This document shows positions 1 through 8,308 of a stretch of 64,000 nucleotides of DNA, piece by piece. Each line of letters starts with the position of its first letter. Within the stretch, counting starts at the first letter, position 1. Under the pieces are notes generated by a model. That model was not told the DNA's origin. It made no database searches and saw only the letters and a program-made list of their open reading frames with translations. Location: contig OZ246887.1 of the NCBI GenBank assembly GCA_965231765.1, positions 1,488,001 through 1,552,000 on the forward strand. Reading direction: 5' to 3'. Both the position numbers and the translations under genes were made by a program. The DNA is from JAAXHF01 sp963665955. GTDB lineage: Bacteria; Desulfobacterota; Binatia; Bin18.

Positions 1-1478
1 CTCAAGCGGTAGTGTCCCTGCTCCAGCGTCAGGATGCCCGTGTCACGCACCATCCACGTCAACAAATCTGTCGGCCAGATACCGGCGGTGATAAATTTCA
101 TGTGCGCCCCACCATCAGACAGCCCGGCCATAACGTAGGGCGAATCCATCATCTGCCTGGAGTTCGCCTCGCTGACGTTGAGTATCGGCGTACGCCACTG
201 CGTCTTGAGATCATCGGCGACCGACAGATCCAAGAGCGCATCAAGCACGTGCTTGTTCTCCATCTCGGCAATCTGGCCGACCGACAAACCTTCGTACTTG
301 TCCTTCAAATCTTCTCGGCGCACCTTTTTGGCAATGAATGTTGGAATCTCACCGAATAAGTCGATGGGCACCTTACCCGAGTCATACTCCTCTTTCATCG
401 CCCGGCGGATGTCGGGGTTGGCCAGCTTGGCATTTCTTTCCTCGACGGTCCCCAGGGTGGCCTCACGCCACACATCGCTGTTGTCAAACAGGTTCCAATC
501 CTCAAAAGTAAACTCTAAGGGCAAGCGTACCGTGAGCCCTTGCCCAAACACCCGGACTCCTCTGTTATTGGCCTCTTCTAACCACTTGAGCTGTGACCGG
601 AACACCTCTGGAAATTGGTCATTAATCGCCACAGCGTTAAACAACACCGGCTGTCCACTCTCCTCGGCCAGCTTCACGTTAAAGGCAAAGTCGTACTCCG
701 GCCCTTTGGTCGGATCATGGATGCTGGCGCTGGCTTGGGTGTACTGGATACAGCCCGCATTCCGCTCGCCAAGTGCCTTGGCCATAGTCAGATAGAACTC
801 CTCTGATAGCACATCCGAAATCATCGGCGAGCCGTCATAGTCCCGCTGGACAGACGCCATGCCCTCGGGAACCAGGCGCTGGGCTCCCCAGCCAACCGCC
901 CCGGCATCCATCCCCTCATGGAACATGTGCAAAACCTTCTGCATCTCCTTCTCATTTGGCAGCCGCTTCTTCGATTCCTCATAGCCCCCCATCGCATACG
1001 CCACCAGCGGTGTGATTGGCACCAGCTGAGAGATGTTGACCCCTAGGGGGAGTGTGTCGATATGGTCCATCCACTGCGGGAAGGTCTCCCAGTCAAAGGA
1101 CATGGTCGCCTTCATCGGCCCCAGAGGAATGGCCTCGTTGCGCGACATCGACAACATGGCCCGCTCCGCATCCTTGGGATGGACAGGCGCAAAACCAAAC
1201 CCGCAGTTGCCGATTGTGACTGAAGTCACTCCATGCCAGCTGCCGATAGTCAGGTAGGGATCCCAGTGGATCTGGGCATCATAGTGGGTGTGCAGATCAA
1301 CGGCTCCTGGCGCGACAATCAGGCCAGAGGCATCCATCACCTTGCTCGCATCGTTGCTCTTGAGACGACCAATCTGGGCGATCTTGCCTTCCTTAATACC
1401 AACATCGGCACGGTAGCGTGGGACTCCTGTTCCATCAACAACGGTACCGCCTTTGATAAGCGTATCGAACTGTGCCAT
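1..1478 (-). CDS. N-acyl-D-amino-acid deacylase-type amidohydrolase (3' end cut by window edge)
   Basis: Amidohydrolase of the D-aminoacylase (family 3) group, likely a cytoplasmic metal-dependent hydrolase of N-acyl or cyclic amide substrates. Translating the minus strand from the ATG after a GGAG-type ribosome site gives a product beginning MAQFDTLIKGGTVVDG. It has the metal-binding DLHTHYD motif near residue 60, the TIGNCGFGFAP motif whose Cys is a metal ligand in D-aminoacylase, and a late VSDGGAH motif with the catalytic Asp. About 492 residues are visible and the frame is still open at base 1; the intact paralogue at 5805 has 582, so roughly 90 are missing outside the window. The two are clearly paralogous along their whole shared length. 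The substrate cannot be read from sequence. Confidence 0.92.
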   Translation of the reverse strand, partial: MAQFDTLIKGGTVVDGTGVPRYRADVGIKEGKIAQIGRLKSNDASKVMDASGLIVAPGAVDLHTHYDAQIHWDPYLTIGSWHGVTSVTIGNCGFGFAPVHPKDAERAMLSMSRNEAIPLGPMKATMSFDWETFPQWMDHIDTLPLGVNISQLVPITPLVAYAMGGYEESKKRLPNEKEMQKVLHMFHEGMDAGAVGWGAQRLVPEGMASVQRDYDGSPMISDVLSEEFYLTMAKALGERNAGCIQYTQASASIHDPTKGPEYDFAFNVKLAEESGQPVLFNAVAINDQFPEVFRSQLKWLEEANNRGVRVFGQGLTVRLPLEFTFEDWNLFDNSDVWREATLGTVEERNAKLANPDIRRAMKEEYDSGKVPIDLFGEIPTFIAKKVRREDLKDKYEGLSVGQIAEMENKHVLDALLDLSVADDLKTQWRTPILNVSEANSRQMMDSPYVMAGLSDGGAHMKFITAGIWPTDLLTWMVRDTGILTLEQGHYRL

Positions 1479-1510
1479 GATCCCCTCCTTATTTTAGGTG
1501 TGCTAAGCTC

Positions 1511-1540
1511 AGCATGGAATACGTGAGCGCGCCGTGTCAA
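1511..1540 (-). promoter_or_regulatory. Sigma70-type promoter of the first amidohydrolase
   Basis: On the minus strand TTGACA (1540-1535) is followed after 18 bases by CATGCT (1516-1511). The flanks CAGCTC before the -35 and TATTC before the -10 are repeated, with the same spacing, upstream of the paralogue at 5805. The rest of the two upstream regions differs, which argues that this block is kept for function. Confidence 0.55.
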
Positions 1541-1649
1541 GAGCTGAGAGGTTGTTTGTTTTGAGTGACGAAGGCCTCGCTTCTGGGAGATGAAAAGTGG
1601 AGAGCCAGACTATTCGCTCGAAATCTTCAACAAGATGAGGTGAAGCACT

Positions 1650-2408
1650 ATGTCTGCTGACGAGTTTATCGCTGAATTGTGGAGCTATGCGCAGGACGTA
1701 CCGATGGAGCAGCACCCCTGGTTCCAGGGTATCCTGCAGCACCGCTGGACGCGCAGCCAGATCATTCTGGGCGAAGTCCAGCACTACCTGCGGGTCCGTA
1801 CCAACCCGATGTTCTTTGCCTACATTGTGGCAAATGCTGTGGCTGAGAAGCGCTATGAGCTGATCGACATGGTGATGGAGAACGTCACCGAGGAACTGGC
1901 TGGACCCCGCAGCCACGTCGACATCATGCTCCAGTTCTTGGAGGAGGGTGGGATCTCCCGCGAGGCTGCAGATCACGCTGAGCCTGCTCCAGGGACCATG
2001 GCAGCTATTGAAATGATCGTTGGCGGCTGCCAACGACGCTCGGCCTTAGAGGGACTGGCCTTGCTGAGCTTTACCGAGAGCCAGCACGGTGGATCGGAGG
2101 GCGTGGCTGCCAAGGTGTACCGTGAATTGACGGGCTATTATGGATTTTCAGAGCGGGCAGCCGAGACCTATCAGTTGCACGGTGAGCAAGACGTCGGCCA
2201 CGGAACAGGTCAGATTGAACTCATCCGTCGCTATGCCACCGACGAGGAAGCCCAAGAGAAAATCAGGCGAGCGGTCAAACTAGGAGTAACGGCTTTCACC
2301 CTGGAGTGGGATGGCCACGTCCAGGCGATGACAGGTCAGCGTACATTCTGGGCTGGGATAGCTCCGCTACGGCTGCGCCAGCCCCAGGTGCGGCTCCCGA
2401 AAGGGTAA
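1650..2408 (+). CDS. CADD/TenA/PqqC-like haem-oxygenase-fold diiron protein
   Basis: A 252-residue all-helical protein of the TenA/PqqC/CADD superfamily. Six putative metal ligands are visible: E82, H89, E143, H177, D181 and H184. Their spacing almost matches the diiron site recalled for Chlamydia CADD (E81, H88, E142, H174, D178, H181), including the HxxxDxxH signature in helix 'YQLHGEQDVGH'. This points to a haem-oxygenase-like diiron oxidase (HDO) rather than thiaminase TenA or metal-free PqqC. CADD is a self-sacrificing p-aminobenzoate synthase; other HDOs do oxidative decarboxylation or N-oxygenation, so the reaction here is open. The gene is transcribed alone, divergent from the amidohydrolase. 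There are no neighbouring thi, pqq or pab genes to narrow its role. Confidence 0.8.
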   Translation: MSADEFIAELWSYAQDVPMEQHPWFQGILQHRWTRSQIILGEVQHYLRVRTNPMFFAYIVANAVAEKRYELIDMVMENVTEELAGPRSHVDIMLQFLEEGGISREAADHAEPAPGTMAAIEMIVGGCQRRSALEGLALLSFTESQHGGSEGVAAKVYRELTGYYGFSERAAETYQLHGEQDVGHGTGQIELIRRYATDEEAQEKIRRAVKLGVTAFTLEWDGHVQAMTGQRTFWAGIAPLRLRQPQVRLPKG

Positions 2409-2450
2409 CGTTCGTAAGCGTCCGTGCTTGCGCTCGCCGGCAGCTAGCCC

Positions 2451-2675
2451 TTACATCGGCCAATCAGCCGGCAGCTGTTGCCGCAACTGCTGATACTTTG
2501 CGTTATCCCCGAACTCCTGCCGCAGCCGGTCCAGCATATCGATGAGCTCCTGGAGATCCAGATTGAGTGCACTTGAGACCATACCCGTGGTCTCTTCAAA
2601 GCCTAAGCCTCAATTGCTGAATCAGCCGTGCATCCGCTCAAGGATATAACGCTCGTCTTTGCTCATTGGTATCAA
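2451..2675 (-). pseudogene. Small frameshifted gene, unknown function
   Basis: On the minus strand an AAGGAG site precedes TTG (2675) or ATG (2666) and the frame MSKDERYILERMHG, then two TGA stops about 12 bases apart. After them the same frame reads on as GFEETTGMVSSALNLDLQEL and ends at TAA 2451. Between the stops a shifted frame reads LIQQLRL, which joins the halves smoothly. Two compensating one-base indels about 22 bases apart therefore seem to have hit a roughly 70-residue helical protein. It follows the hypothetical gene at 2696 by about 20 bases, probably in the same transcript. A sequencing or assembly error is possible. Family not recognised. Confidence 0.4.
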
Positions 2676-2695
2676 CGTATCTCCTTACAGACATA

Positions 2696-3121
2696 TCACA
2701 CAGATTTACGGAGCCAAGAGAAGCCGACTAATTGCACGGTCACCACCTCCGTCGTGGTCTGTGGTCCGCTCTGCTCGTCGAAGACCACCCGCAGGCGAGC
2801 AAAGATCCGCCAGGGCTTTTCCTGCCACACGACGCGCACGATAAGAAAGGCATTCTCCACCACAGTGCCCGGTCGCTCGCCGCAGGCAACCGTAAACTCA
2901 AGACGAGCGCCCTCGCCCGGTTGGAGTTGCGGCAGGGAGGCGAGTGCTTGTTCCTGGCTCCGAAACCGGCCATGGGGCAAGCGTGCAGTCAGGAGCTGGA
3001 GCGGATGCTGACCCAGATTCTGTATCTGCCAGACGACAAGCCACCGATGAGAGGCAGGCCCAGCATGTCGGGACACCTGCTCAACGTGTACCTGTGGAAC
3101 GGTATCACTCTGTGTTTTCAC
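2696..3121 (-). CDS. Hypothetical beta-rich protein
   Basis: The minus-strand frame stays open to 3385, but its upstream part is antisense to the amidohydrolase end. I take the GTG at 3121, after the hairpin, giving about 141 residues. The body alternates hydrophobic and charged residues like a beta-sandwich: 'NLGQHPLQLLTARLPHGRF', then 'EFTVACGERPGTVVENAFL' and 'WRIFARLRVVFDE'. I see no signal peptide or membrane segment and do not recognise the family. It lies downstream of the amidohydrolase, beyond a strong hairpin, and just upstream of the broken small gene. The start is uncertain, since no good ribosome site is visible. Confidence 0.5.
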   Translation of the reverse strand: MKTQSDTVPQVHVEQVSRHAGPASHRWLVVWQIQNLGQHPLQLLTARLPHGRFRSQEQALASLPQLQPGEGARLEFTVACGERPGTVVENAFLIVRVVWQEKPWRIFARLRVVFDEQSGPQTTTEVVTVQLVGFSWLRKSV

Positions 3122-3192
3122 ACACCCAAAAAGGAGAGGACATTTCTGCGGAGCGTATCCGGTCGACCAGCGGCTGGGTTGAGACCAGCTGG

Positions 3193-3217
3193 AGAGACGC
3201 CCCGCTGGGGCGTCTCT
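3193..3217. terminator. Strong hairpin after amidohydrolase-2 gene
   Basis: Perfect 11-base stem AGAGACGCCCC / GGGGCGTCTCT around a three-base loop, eight bases past the stop of the minus-strand amidohydrolase. There is no U-run on either side, so it may terminate weakly or act to protect mRNA ends. Confidence 0.6.
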
Positions 3218-3224
3218 ACTCTGA

Positions 3225-4355
3225 CTAATCGAAATGATACACCCGAGCGGCATTCCCGCCGGCGATCTTGGCTTTCTCCTCTTCAGTGCAATCGGCCAGA
3301 ATGTCCTCCAGAATCTGCTGCGTCCGGGGGAAAGTCGCTTCTGGATGTGGATAATCTGAACCCCACTGCAAACTATCCACACCAATGAGGTGCCGCTGCT
3401 GGATACCTAAGGCGTCTTCCTGAAAGCCCAGAAACACGTTGCGCTGGAGATATTGGCTCGGCAACATATCCCCCGGGTAGCGGTCCCAGTAGCCTTTCTT
3501 GAACAGATCCCGCGCCCGTTGGGTGTAGTTATAGTCTAGTCGATCGATGAAGTGAGGGACCCAGGACAGCTCCATCTCCACCGCCCCGACCTGAAGTTTT
3601 GGATATCGGGCGAAAACGCCGCTGTAGATCATCTGAGCGATAGACATGCGTACCCAGTAGTCTGCATTGGCCAGAAAGGCTGGTGTCAGCTCATCGAACA
3701 CAAATGTTTGACCTGGACCTGGCCGATTTGTCCCAATGTGGAGACCAAGCGGCATATCGAGATCTTGGGCTGCCGCCCACAGAGAGTCGTACTCCGGTAA
3801 ATCGTACGTCTGTCCCTCTTGTGGATAACAGGTGATCATAGCTCCCGCCAACCCCATGTTTGCGCAGCGTTCCAGCTCTTTGATGCCAGCCTGCAAATCG
3901 TCAATGTCGAGCATAGCAATGCCCTTGAGCTGGTTTGGAAACGGTTTGCAGAACTCGGCCAACCAGTCGTTGTACGCCCGGAAGACGGCCGTCATGAGTT
4001 CACTATCTGGCATCGTGAACATTAACAGCCCGACCGTCGGATAGATCACGCAACCATCCACCCCATCAAGCTCCATATCTTTGACATGCGCCTCCGGCAG
4101 ATAACCGCCAGGCCGGACGTTGTCCATGGTATCAACACTACTGAGTTTTTCAGGTTCCTCAAACCGTCGGCCGGTCTGGGCTCCAGCGAAAGCGCCCATA
4201 ATCTTGCGTCCGTCGCAGAACCACCAGTCGCCCCCGTCTTCGAGACGAACAACATGCGGGGCACGCTCCCGCCACTTGGGCGCAACTCTGCTTGCCCACA
4301 GGTCTGCCGGTTCAAAAATGTGGTTGTCTGAGGAGATAATCCTGTATGCTGACAT
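3225..4355 (-). CDS. Amidohydrolase family 2 (TIM-barrel metal-dependent hydrolase)
   Basis: A 376-residue amidohydro_2 family enzyme, the group that includes decarboxylases and hydrolases of aromatic or cyclic acids. It opens with MSAYRIISSDNHIFEP; the group's first metal motif (D/E-x-H) is represented by SSDNHI. 'LGLHIGTNRPGPGQ' carries a mid-barrel His, and the late 'QWGSDYPHPEATFP' carries the conserved Asp and His of the family. Length is normal. It is a paralogue of the gene at 13721 and of the truncated copy at 56526. The ATG follows GGAGG with good spacing. The cupin gene upstream on the same strand may be cotranscribed. The substrate is unknown. Confidence 0.9.
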   Translation of the reverse strand: MSAYRIISSDNHIFEPADLWASRVAPKWRERAPHVVRLEDGGDWWFCDGRKIMGAFAGAQTGRRFEEPEKLSSVDTMDNVRPGGYLPEAHVKDMELDGVDGCVIYPTVGLLMFTMPDSELMTAVFRAYNDWLAEFCKPFPNQLKGIAMLDIDDLQAGIKELERCANMGLAGAMITCYPQEGQTYDLPEYDSLWAAAQDLDMPLGLHIGTNRPGPGQTFVFDELTPAFLANADYWVRMSIAQMIYSGVFARYPKLQVGAVEMELSWVPHFIDRLDYNYTQRARDLFKKGYWDRYPGDMLPSQYLQRNVFLGFQEDALGIQQRHLIGVDSLQWGSDYPHPEATFPRTQQILEDILADCTEEEKAKIAGGNAARVYHFD

Positions 4356-4588
4356 AACGGTCCCTCCTTATCTGGTCTTGAAGGAAGCTCCTTCGTGCAG
4401 AACAGTGGAAAGGATCCGCTCGTTGTGTGAGGTTGATGTTTTGGAAGAGGAGTGTCCCGTGCCTGTCCATACCGGGGCAACCCTATCGGACTGCCCCGAC
4501 ACGAGAAAACAAACGGAGGATTCCCGCTGTGCTGATCTAGCGATGCGGTATCCGAACTCTCATAGAACGAACTCTTACTATCCGTTCC

Positions 4589-5014
4589 CTATAGCTCAGG
4601 CGGAGCCAGAATCGTGAAGCCAAAAAACGGATCGCTGCCTGTACGCAGGGTATGCGGAGCCCCGGCCGGGATCATCAGCACATCGCCAGCTTTAAGGTCT
4701 TGCTCTTGGCCAGATACCCGAGCGGTGACACAGCCGTCAATCGCGTAAATAATCTGATCGCCCTTGTGAGTGTTCTCATCGTCGTTGCTGTAGTTGGCGG
4801 GCAGGTTGAACACCACGCTCTGGCTCTGCTTCGTCTCCTGCAGCTTCTGGACCGGTTTGTCCTTAAAGTCAAACACGTTGGCGACGTCCAGGCCGCCCGC
4901 GCCGTTCGACGCCGCGCCGAGCTCACTCATCTGCGCCTCAAACAGCTCATCCGAAATAATCCCCTTCCGATACGCTTTGAGGAGTTGTTGCACCTCAAAA
5001 TCTTGCGTTGCCAT
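4589..5014 (-). CDS. Cupin-domain protein
   Basis: A 141-residue protein with an N-terminal helical stretch of about 40 residues and a C-terminal single cupin barrel. The cupin motifs read 'THKGDQIIYAIDG' and 'LKAGDVLMIPAGAPHTLR'. Only one His remains in the first motif and a Gln stands where the metal-binding Glu usually is, so the metal site may be altered. The start has AGGAG upstream. It is divergent from the phosphatase-like gene and upstream of the amidohydrolase on the same strand, 233 bases apart. Such cupins often bind or modify small carboxylates, but no specific role can be given. Confidence 0.8.
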   Translation of the reverse strand: MATQDFEVQQLLKAYRKGIISDELFEAQMSELGAASNGAGGLDVANVFDFKDKPVQKLQETKQSQSVVFNLPANYSNDDENTHKGDQIIYAIDGCVTARVSGQEQDLKAGDVLMIPAGAPHTLRTGSDPFFGFTILAPPEL

Positions 5015-5157
5015 ATGACTTCTCCTTTCTGTTCTTCTTTCAGTTTTCTAGCCTAACTATGGCCATAGCTCTGGAACAGGGTAAAAGTCAAGACTTCCCG
5101 TATCAGGAGGCCCTGACGGGATTGCCACACACCGGGAGCCAGAGTACATGGATAACC

Positions 5158-5685
5158 ATGCATAAATTTCGCTTATCACCCGCCACGCATACCGAGTCGA
5201 TTGTCTTCGGCGCCCAAGGCCCCGCTTTGTCTCAGTCCCGGATTGACCAGTGGGTCGAGTATATGCAGGCGCAAGGCATCAAACGTGTGTGTTGCCTGCT
5301 GCACGAGGATCAACTCCGTGCGTACCGAGTCAATCTGCTCCAGGCCTATGGCACAGCATTTGGTCCAGACAATGTGTGCTGGGCACCTATCCCTGACTAT
5401 CATCTGTGTGACGTTGGCCTGCTCAAAGAACGTATCATGCCTTTCCTCAAGGAAGCTGATCAGAAGGACGAACAGGTAGTGGTGCATTGTCAGGGCGGAC
5501 GCGGACGAGCGGGCCAGATATTGGCCGCTTGGCTGGTCTTTGGCCGGGGACTCACCGTCGAAGAGGCTGTGGCAGCGGTCAAAGAAATGGGGCGCAATCC
5601 GCACGAAGCGGCCGAGTGGGGCAACGCTGAGCCTGAGGATCTGTATGTCCTGCTGGAAGCCTGTCAAGACAGCCCGATTGTGTAG
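5158..5685 (+). CDS. Dual-specificity/tyrosine phosphatase-like protein
   Basis: A cysteine-dependent phosphatase domain of about 175 residues. The P-loop 'VVHCQGGRGRAGQ' gives the CX5R signature, with C111 and R117 counted from the chosen start. 'WAPIPDYHLCD', about 30 residues upstream, fits the loop that carries the general-acid Asp. The frame is open from 5008, but the leading residues look like non-coding sequence. I chose the ATG giving MHKFRLSPATHTES because the family begins near there. It could act on phosphoproteins or on small phosphorylated metabolites. It stands alone between the cupin and the second D-aminoacylase. Confidence 0.8.
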   Translation: MHKFRLSPATHTESIVFGAQGPALSQSRIDQWVEYMQAQGIKRVCCLLHEDQLRAYRVNLLQAYGTAFGPDNVCWAPIPDYHLCDVGLLKERIMPFLKEADQKDEQVVVHCQGGRGRAGQILAAWLVFGRGLTVEEAVAAVKEMGRNPHEAAEWGNAEPEDLYVLLEACQDSPIV

Positions 5686-5714
5686 TACTGGACACAAAAT
5701 AAATGCAAAATGAA

Positions 5715-5724
5715 TGAACGTTCA
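5715..5724. promoter_or_regulatory. Candidate TetR-type operator
   Basis: The perfect palindrome TGAACGTTCA lies five bases upstream of the -35 of the second D-aminoacylase promoter. The half-site TGAACG is common in TetR-family operators. No regulator gene lies nearby and the first copy of the promoter lacks this palindrome, so the assignment is tentative. Confidence 0.35.
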
Positions 5725-5728
5725 GCTC

Positions 5729-5758
5729 TTGACACAGCGTGGAAAAATATTCCATGCT
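5729..5758 (+). promoter_or_regulatory. Sigma70-type promoter of the second D-aminoacylase
   Basis: TTGACA at 5729-5734 and CATGCT at 5753-5758 are 18 bases apart, the same layout and flanking words (CAGCTC before, TATTC within) as the promoter at 1511-1540. Confidence 0.55.
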
Positions 5759-5804
5759 GAATTCATACACAAACAATACAAACCCCTAACATAAGGAGAG
5801 ATTT

Positions 5805-7553
5805 ATGGCTGAATACGATGTCATTATCAAGGATGGCACAATTATCGATGGCACCCGTGTACCACGCTACAGGGGTGACATTGGCATCACAGATGGGAAG
5901 ATTGCCAAAATGGGCCGTCTGAACACCAGCGATGCCACAAAGGTGTTGGATGCCAGGGGGCTGATTGTCGCCCCAGGCGGTATCGACCTGCACACCCACT
6001 ATGATGCCCAACTGCACTGGGACCCGTATCTGACAATCTCCAGCTGGCATGGCGTGACCTCGGTGACGATCGGGAACTGTGGCTTTGGTTTTGCCCCAGT
6101 GTATCCCAAAGATACTGAGCGGGCCATGTTAGCCCTGTCCCGGAATGAAGCGATCCCGATGGAGCCGATGCAAGTCTCAATGGCCTGGGACTGGGAGACC
6201 TTTCCCCAATATATGGATCGTATCAACGCTCTGCCAAAAGGCGTCAATGTCTCTCAACTGTTCCCACTTGGGCCGGCAGTCGCCTATGCGCTGGGCAGCT
6301 TTGAGGAGGCCAAAAAGCGGTTCCCGAATGAAAAGGAAACCCAAGAGATTGTTCGCTTGATGCACGAAGCGATGGATGCCGGTGCCAACGGCTGGTCGTC
6401 CCAGCAGCTGGTGCCTGGCGGCTCATCCTCCGTGCAACGCGACTTTGACGGCACGCCGATGATCACCGACATGCTGCCCGACGATTTCTATATCGCCATG
6501 GCCCAGGGACTGAGTAAACGGGGTGGCGAAGGCTGCATCCAATTTACCCGGTCGAGTGTCGGCGTCGACGATCCCAAGGCTGGCATGCACAACGACTTTG
6601 ATTTCAACGCCCGCTTGTCTGAAGAAAGTGGCTGTTCGGTCTTGTTTAACGCAATTGCCGTTAACGACAAATTCCCGTACGTCTATCGTGCTCAGCTGCG
6701 CTGGCTGGAGGAAGCCAATAAAAAAGGTACCCAGATCTTCGGACAGGCCGCGACAGCGCGGGCGCCCAACCGTATCACCTTCACCGACTGGAATCTGTTT
6801 GACGATAGTGAAGCATGGCGTGAAGCGACCACCGGAACGGTTGAGGAGAAGAGGACCAAGCTCGCCGACCCGCGTATCCGCCAAGAGATGCGTGAAGAGT
6901 ACGATGCCGGCACCAAGTCGCGTGACTTCTTGTTTGGTGAACTGACGGAATTCATCGCCCGCAAGGTGCACAACCCAGCCCTCAAGGACAAATACGAGGG
7001 TCTGTCAGTCGCCCAGATTGCCGAGAAGGAAGGCAAGCACATCATTGATGCCATGTTGGACGTCTCGGTTGCAGACGATATCAAGACAGAGTGGGCTGGC
7101 CCGGTGCTCAACCAAGATGTGGAAAACTACCGCGAGATCATGGCTTCACCGTACACCCTACCGGGTGTGTCCGACGGTGGCGCGCACATCAAGTTCATTA
7201 CCCCGGGGACCTATTCCACCGATATGCTGACCTGGATGGTGCGTGATTCCGAAATCATGACCTTAGAAGAAGCCCACTTCCGCCTGAGCGGTCTGACCTC
7301 CTGGGCAGCCCGGATTAAAGATCGCGGCACCCTGCGTGAAGGCATGGCGGCCGATATCATTATGTATGATCTGGACAAGCTCAAGATTCTGCCCTCGGAA
7401 GTCGTGCATGATTTGCCAGCCAATGAGTGGCGGCGGGTCCAGAAGGCTGAAGGCTATCGCTGGATCATGGTCAACGGTGAGGTGACCTTCGAAGACGGCG
7501 TGTGTACCAATGCTACGCCAGGTGCGTTGCTACGCAACGGTGCGGCTGCATAA
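5805..7553 (+). CDS. N-acyl-D-amino-acid deacylase-type amidohydrolase
   Basis: A complete 582-residue family-3 amidohydrolase. An N-terminal beta-sandwich strand (VIIKDGTIIDG) precedes the TIM barrel. H63 and H65 lie in DLHTHYD, C92 in IGNCGFGFAP matches the Cys metal ligand of D-aminoacylase, and D457 in SDGGAH is the catalytic acid. The C-terminal part returns to the sandwich domain (GTLREGMAADIIMYD), typical of the superfamily. Predicted to be cytoplasmic. It is a paralogue of the gene at the window's left edge, with its own promoter and a clear terminator, so it is a single-gene unit. The start follows AAGGAGAG. True substrates may be D-amino acid derivatives, hydantoin-like rings or other amides. 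Confidence 0.93.
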   Translation: MAEYDVIIKDGTIIDGTRVPRYRGDIGITDGKIAKMGRLNTSDATKVLDARGLIVAPGGIDLHTHYDAQLHWDPYLTISSWHGVTSVTIGNCGFGFAPVYPKDTERAMLALSRNEAIPMEPMQVSMAWDWETFPQYMDRINALPKGVNVSQLFPLGPAVAYALGSFEEAKKRFPNEKETQEIVRLMHEAMDAGANGWSSQQLVPGGSSSVQRDFDGTPMITDMLPDDFYIAMAQGLSKRGGEGCIQFTRSSVGVDDPKAGMHNDFDFNARLSEESGCSVLFNAIAVNDKFPYVYRAQLRWLEEANKKGTQIFGQAATARAPNRITFTDWNLFDDSEAWREATTGTVEEKRTKLADPRIRQEMREEYDAGTKSRDFLFGELTEFIARKVHNPALKDKYEGLSVAQIAEKEGKHIIDAMLDVSVADDIKTEWAGPVLNQDVENYREIMASPYTLPGVSDGGAHIKFITPGTYSTDMLTWMVRDSEIMTLEEAHFRLSGLTSWAARIKDRGTLREGMAADIIMYDLDKLKILPSEVVHDLPANEWRRVQKAEGYRWIMVNGEVTFEDGVCTNATPGALLRNGAAA

Positions 7554-7618
7554 ACGTCCTTATAACATGCAGGGACCGGGCTGCTGCCTGGTTCCTGTCA
7601 GCAACCGCTAAGACAGTT

Positions 7619-7658
7619 CAGGGCTGAGGAGGAGTTTCCTTCTCAGCCCTGGTTTTTT
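7619..7658 (+). terminator. Rho-independent terminator of the D-aminoacylase gene
   Basis: The stem CAGGGCTGAG (7619-7628) pairs with CTCAGCCCTG (7642-7651), followed by six T residues. A decayed relative of this element lies near 10479-10516. Confidence 0.85.
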
Positions 7659-7690
7659 GGGCACGCGATTTTAAATTCGGAGCCTCATCT

Positions 7691-8287
7691 ATGCCAGCAG
7701 GGTACTTTTATTTACCACGGCCAGCTTTCAGGGCTGGTAGAAGGAACCCATTCGGGGGTCATAACACTTCGGGGAACCTTCCCCCAGGGGTCGCTGGTGC
7801 TTGGTGTTGTTTTGGGGCGCTGCTAAGTGCCCTTGTCTTATCCATATTACAGGGGTCTTTCGCGCAAGCCCAACAGACCCAGCAAGGTCGGCTGCAGATC
7901 GCAGTAAGGCCTCTGCTGTCGCCGGTCGCTCCCCCATCCTATAACAGAGGCTCATCCTTTGACAGGCTATCGGAGAATCGGAGGCAGCTTGGCACCTCAG
8001 ATCCACAGGTCTTTGTTGTAGAAGTTGAGATATCCAATACGACACAACGTATCTATGTCCTGGCAATCGATAGGGTTACACTGCGCACTGCTGAAGAAGA
8101 ACTGGTGAAGCCGATAAACGTAGAGGACAAACCAGTTCCCGCCCCTGCCTTGACAAGCCAAACGCTCGCCCCAGGGGCTGCTGTCAAAGGATATCTCTAC
8201 TACCCAGCCGGTTCCTACGTTGGCGCTCGGGGGTTTCTCACCGAAGAGCAGGGCCACGCCCGAGAAGGATTCAGTATCCGATTCTAA
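7691..8287 (+). CDS. Secreted protein, Ig-like fold likely
   Basis: 198 residues in the longest frame. After a long N-terminal stretch comes a hydrophobic core (CFGALLSALVLSILQG) and a likely signal peptidase site near FAQA|QQ, so the mature part should be exported. The mature region has beta-strand spacing ('FVVEVEISNTTQRIYVLAI', 'LAPGAAVKGYLYYPAG') like extracellular immunoglobulin-like domains of the DUF4352 kind. No catalytic motif is seen. The true start may lie downstream of the ATG used here, because the signal peptide is unusually far in. It converges with the SIS-domain gene 21 bases away. No function assigned. Confidence 0.65.
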   Translation: MPAGYFYLPRPAFRAGRRNPFGGHNTSGNLPPGVAGAWCCFGALLSALVLSILQGSFAQAQQTQQGRLQIAVRPLLSPVAPPSYNRGSSFDRLSENRRQLGTSDPQVFVVEVEISNTTQRIYVLAIDRVTLRTAEEELVKPINVEDKPVPAPALTSQTLAPGAAVKGYLYYPAGSYVGARGFLTEEQGHAREGFSIRF

Positions 8288-8308
8288 CAGCATCTTACGC
8301 TGATTCGC

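Noticed and set aside
2732..3388. 218-codon plus-strand frame
   Set aside because: It overlaps the amidohydrolase end and the minus-strand hypothetical gene; its protein has no domain-like pattern.
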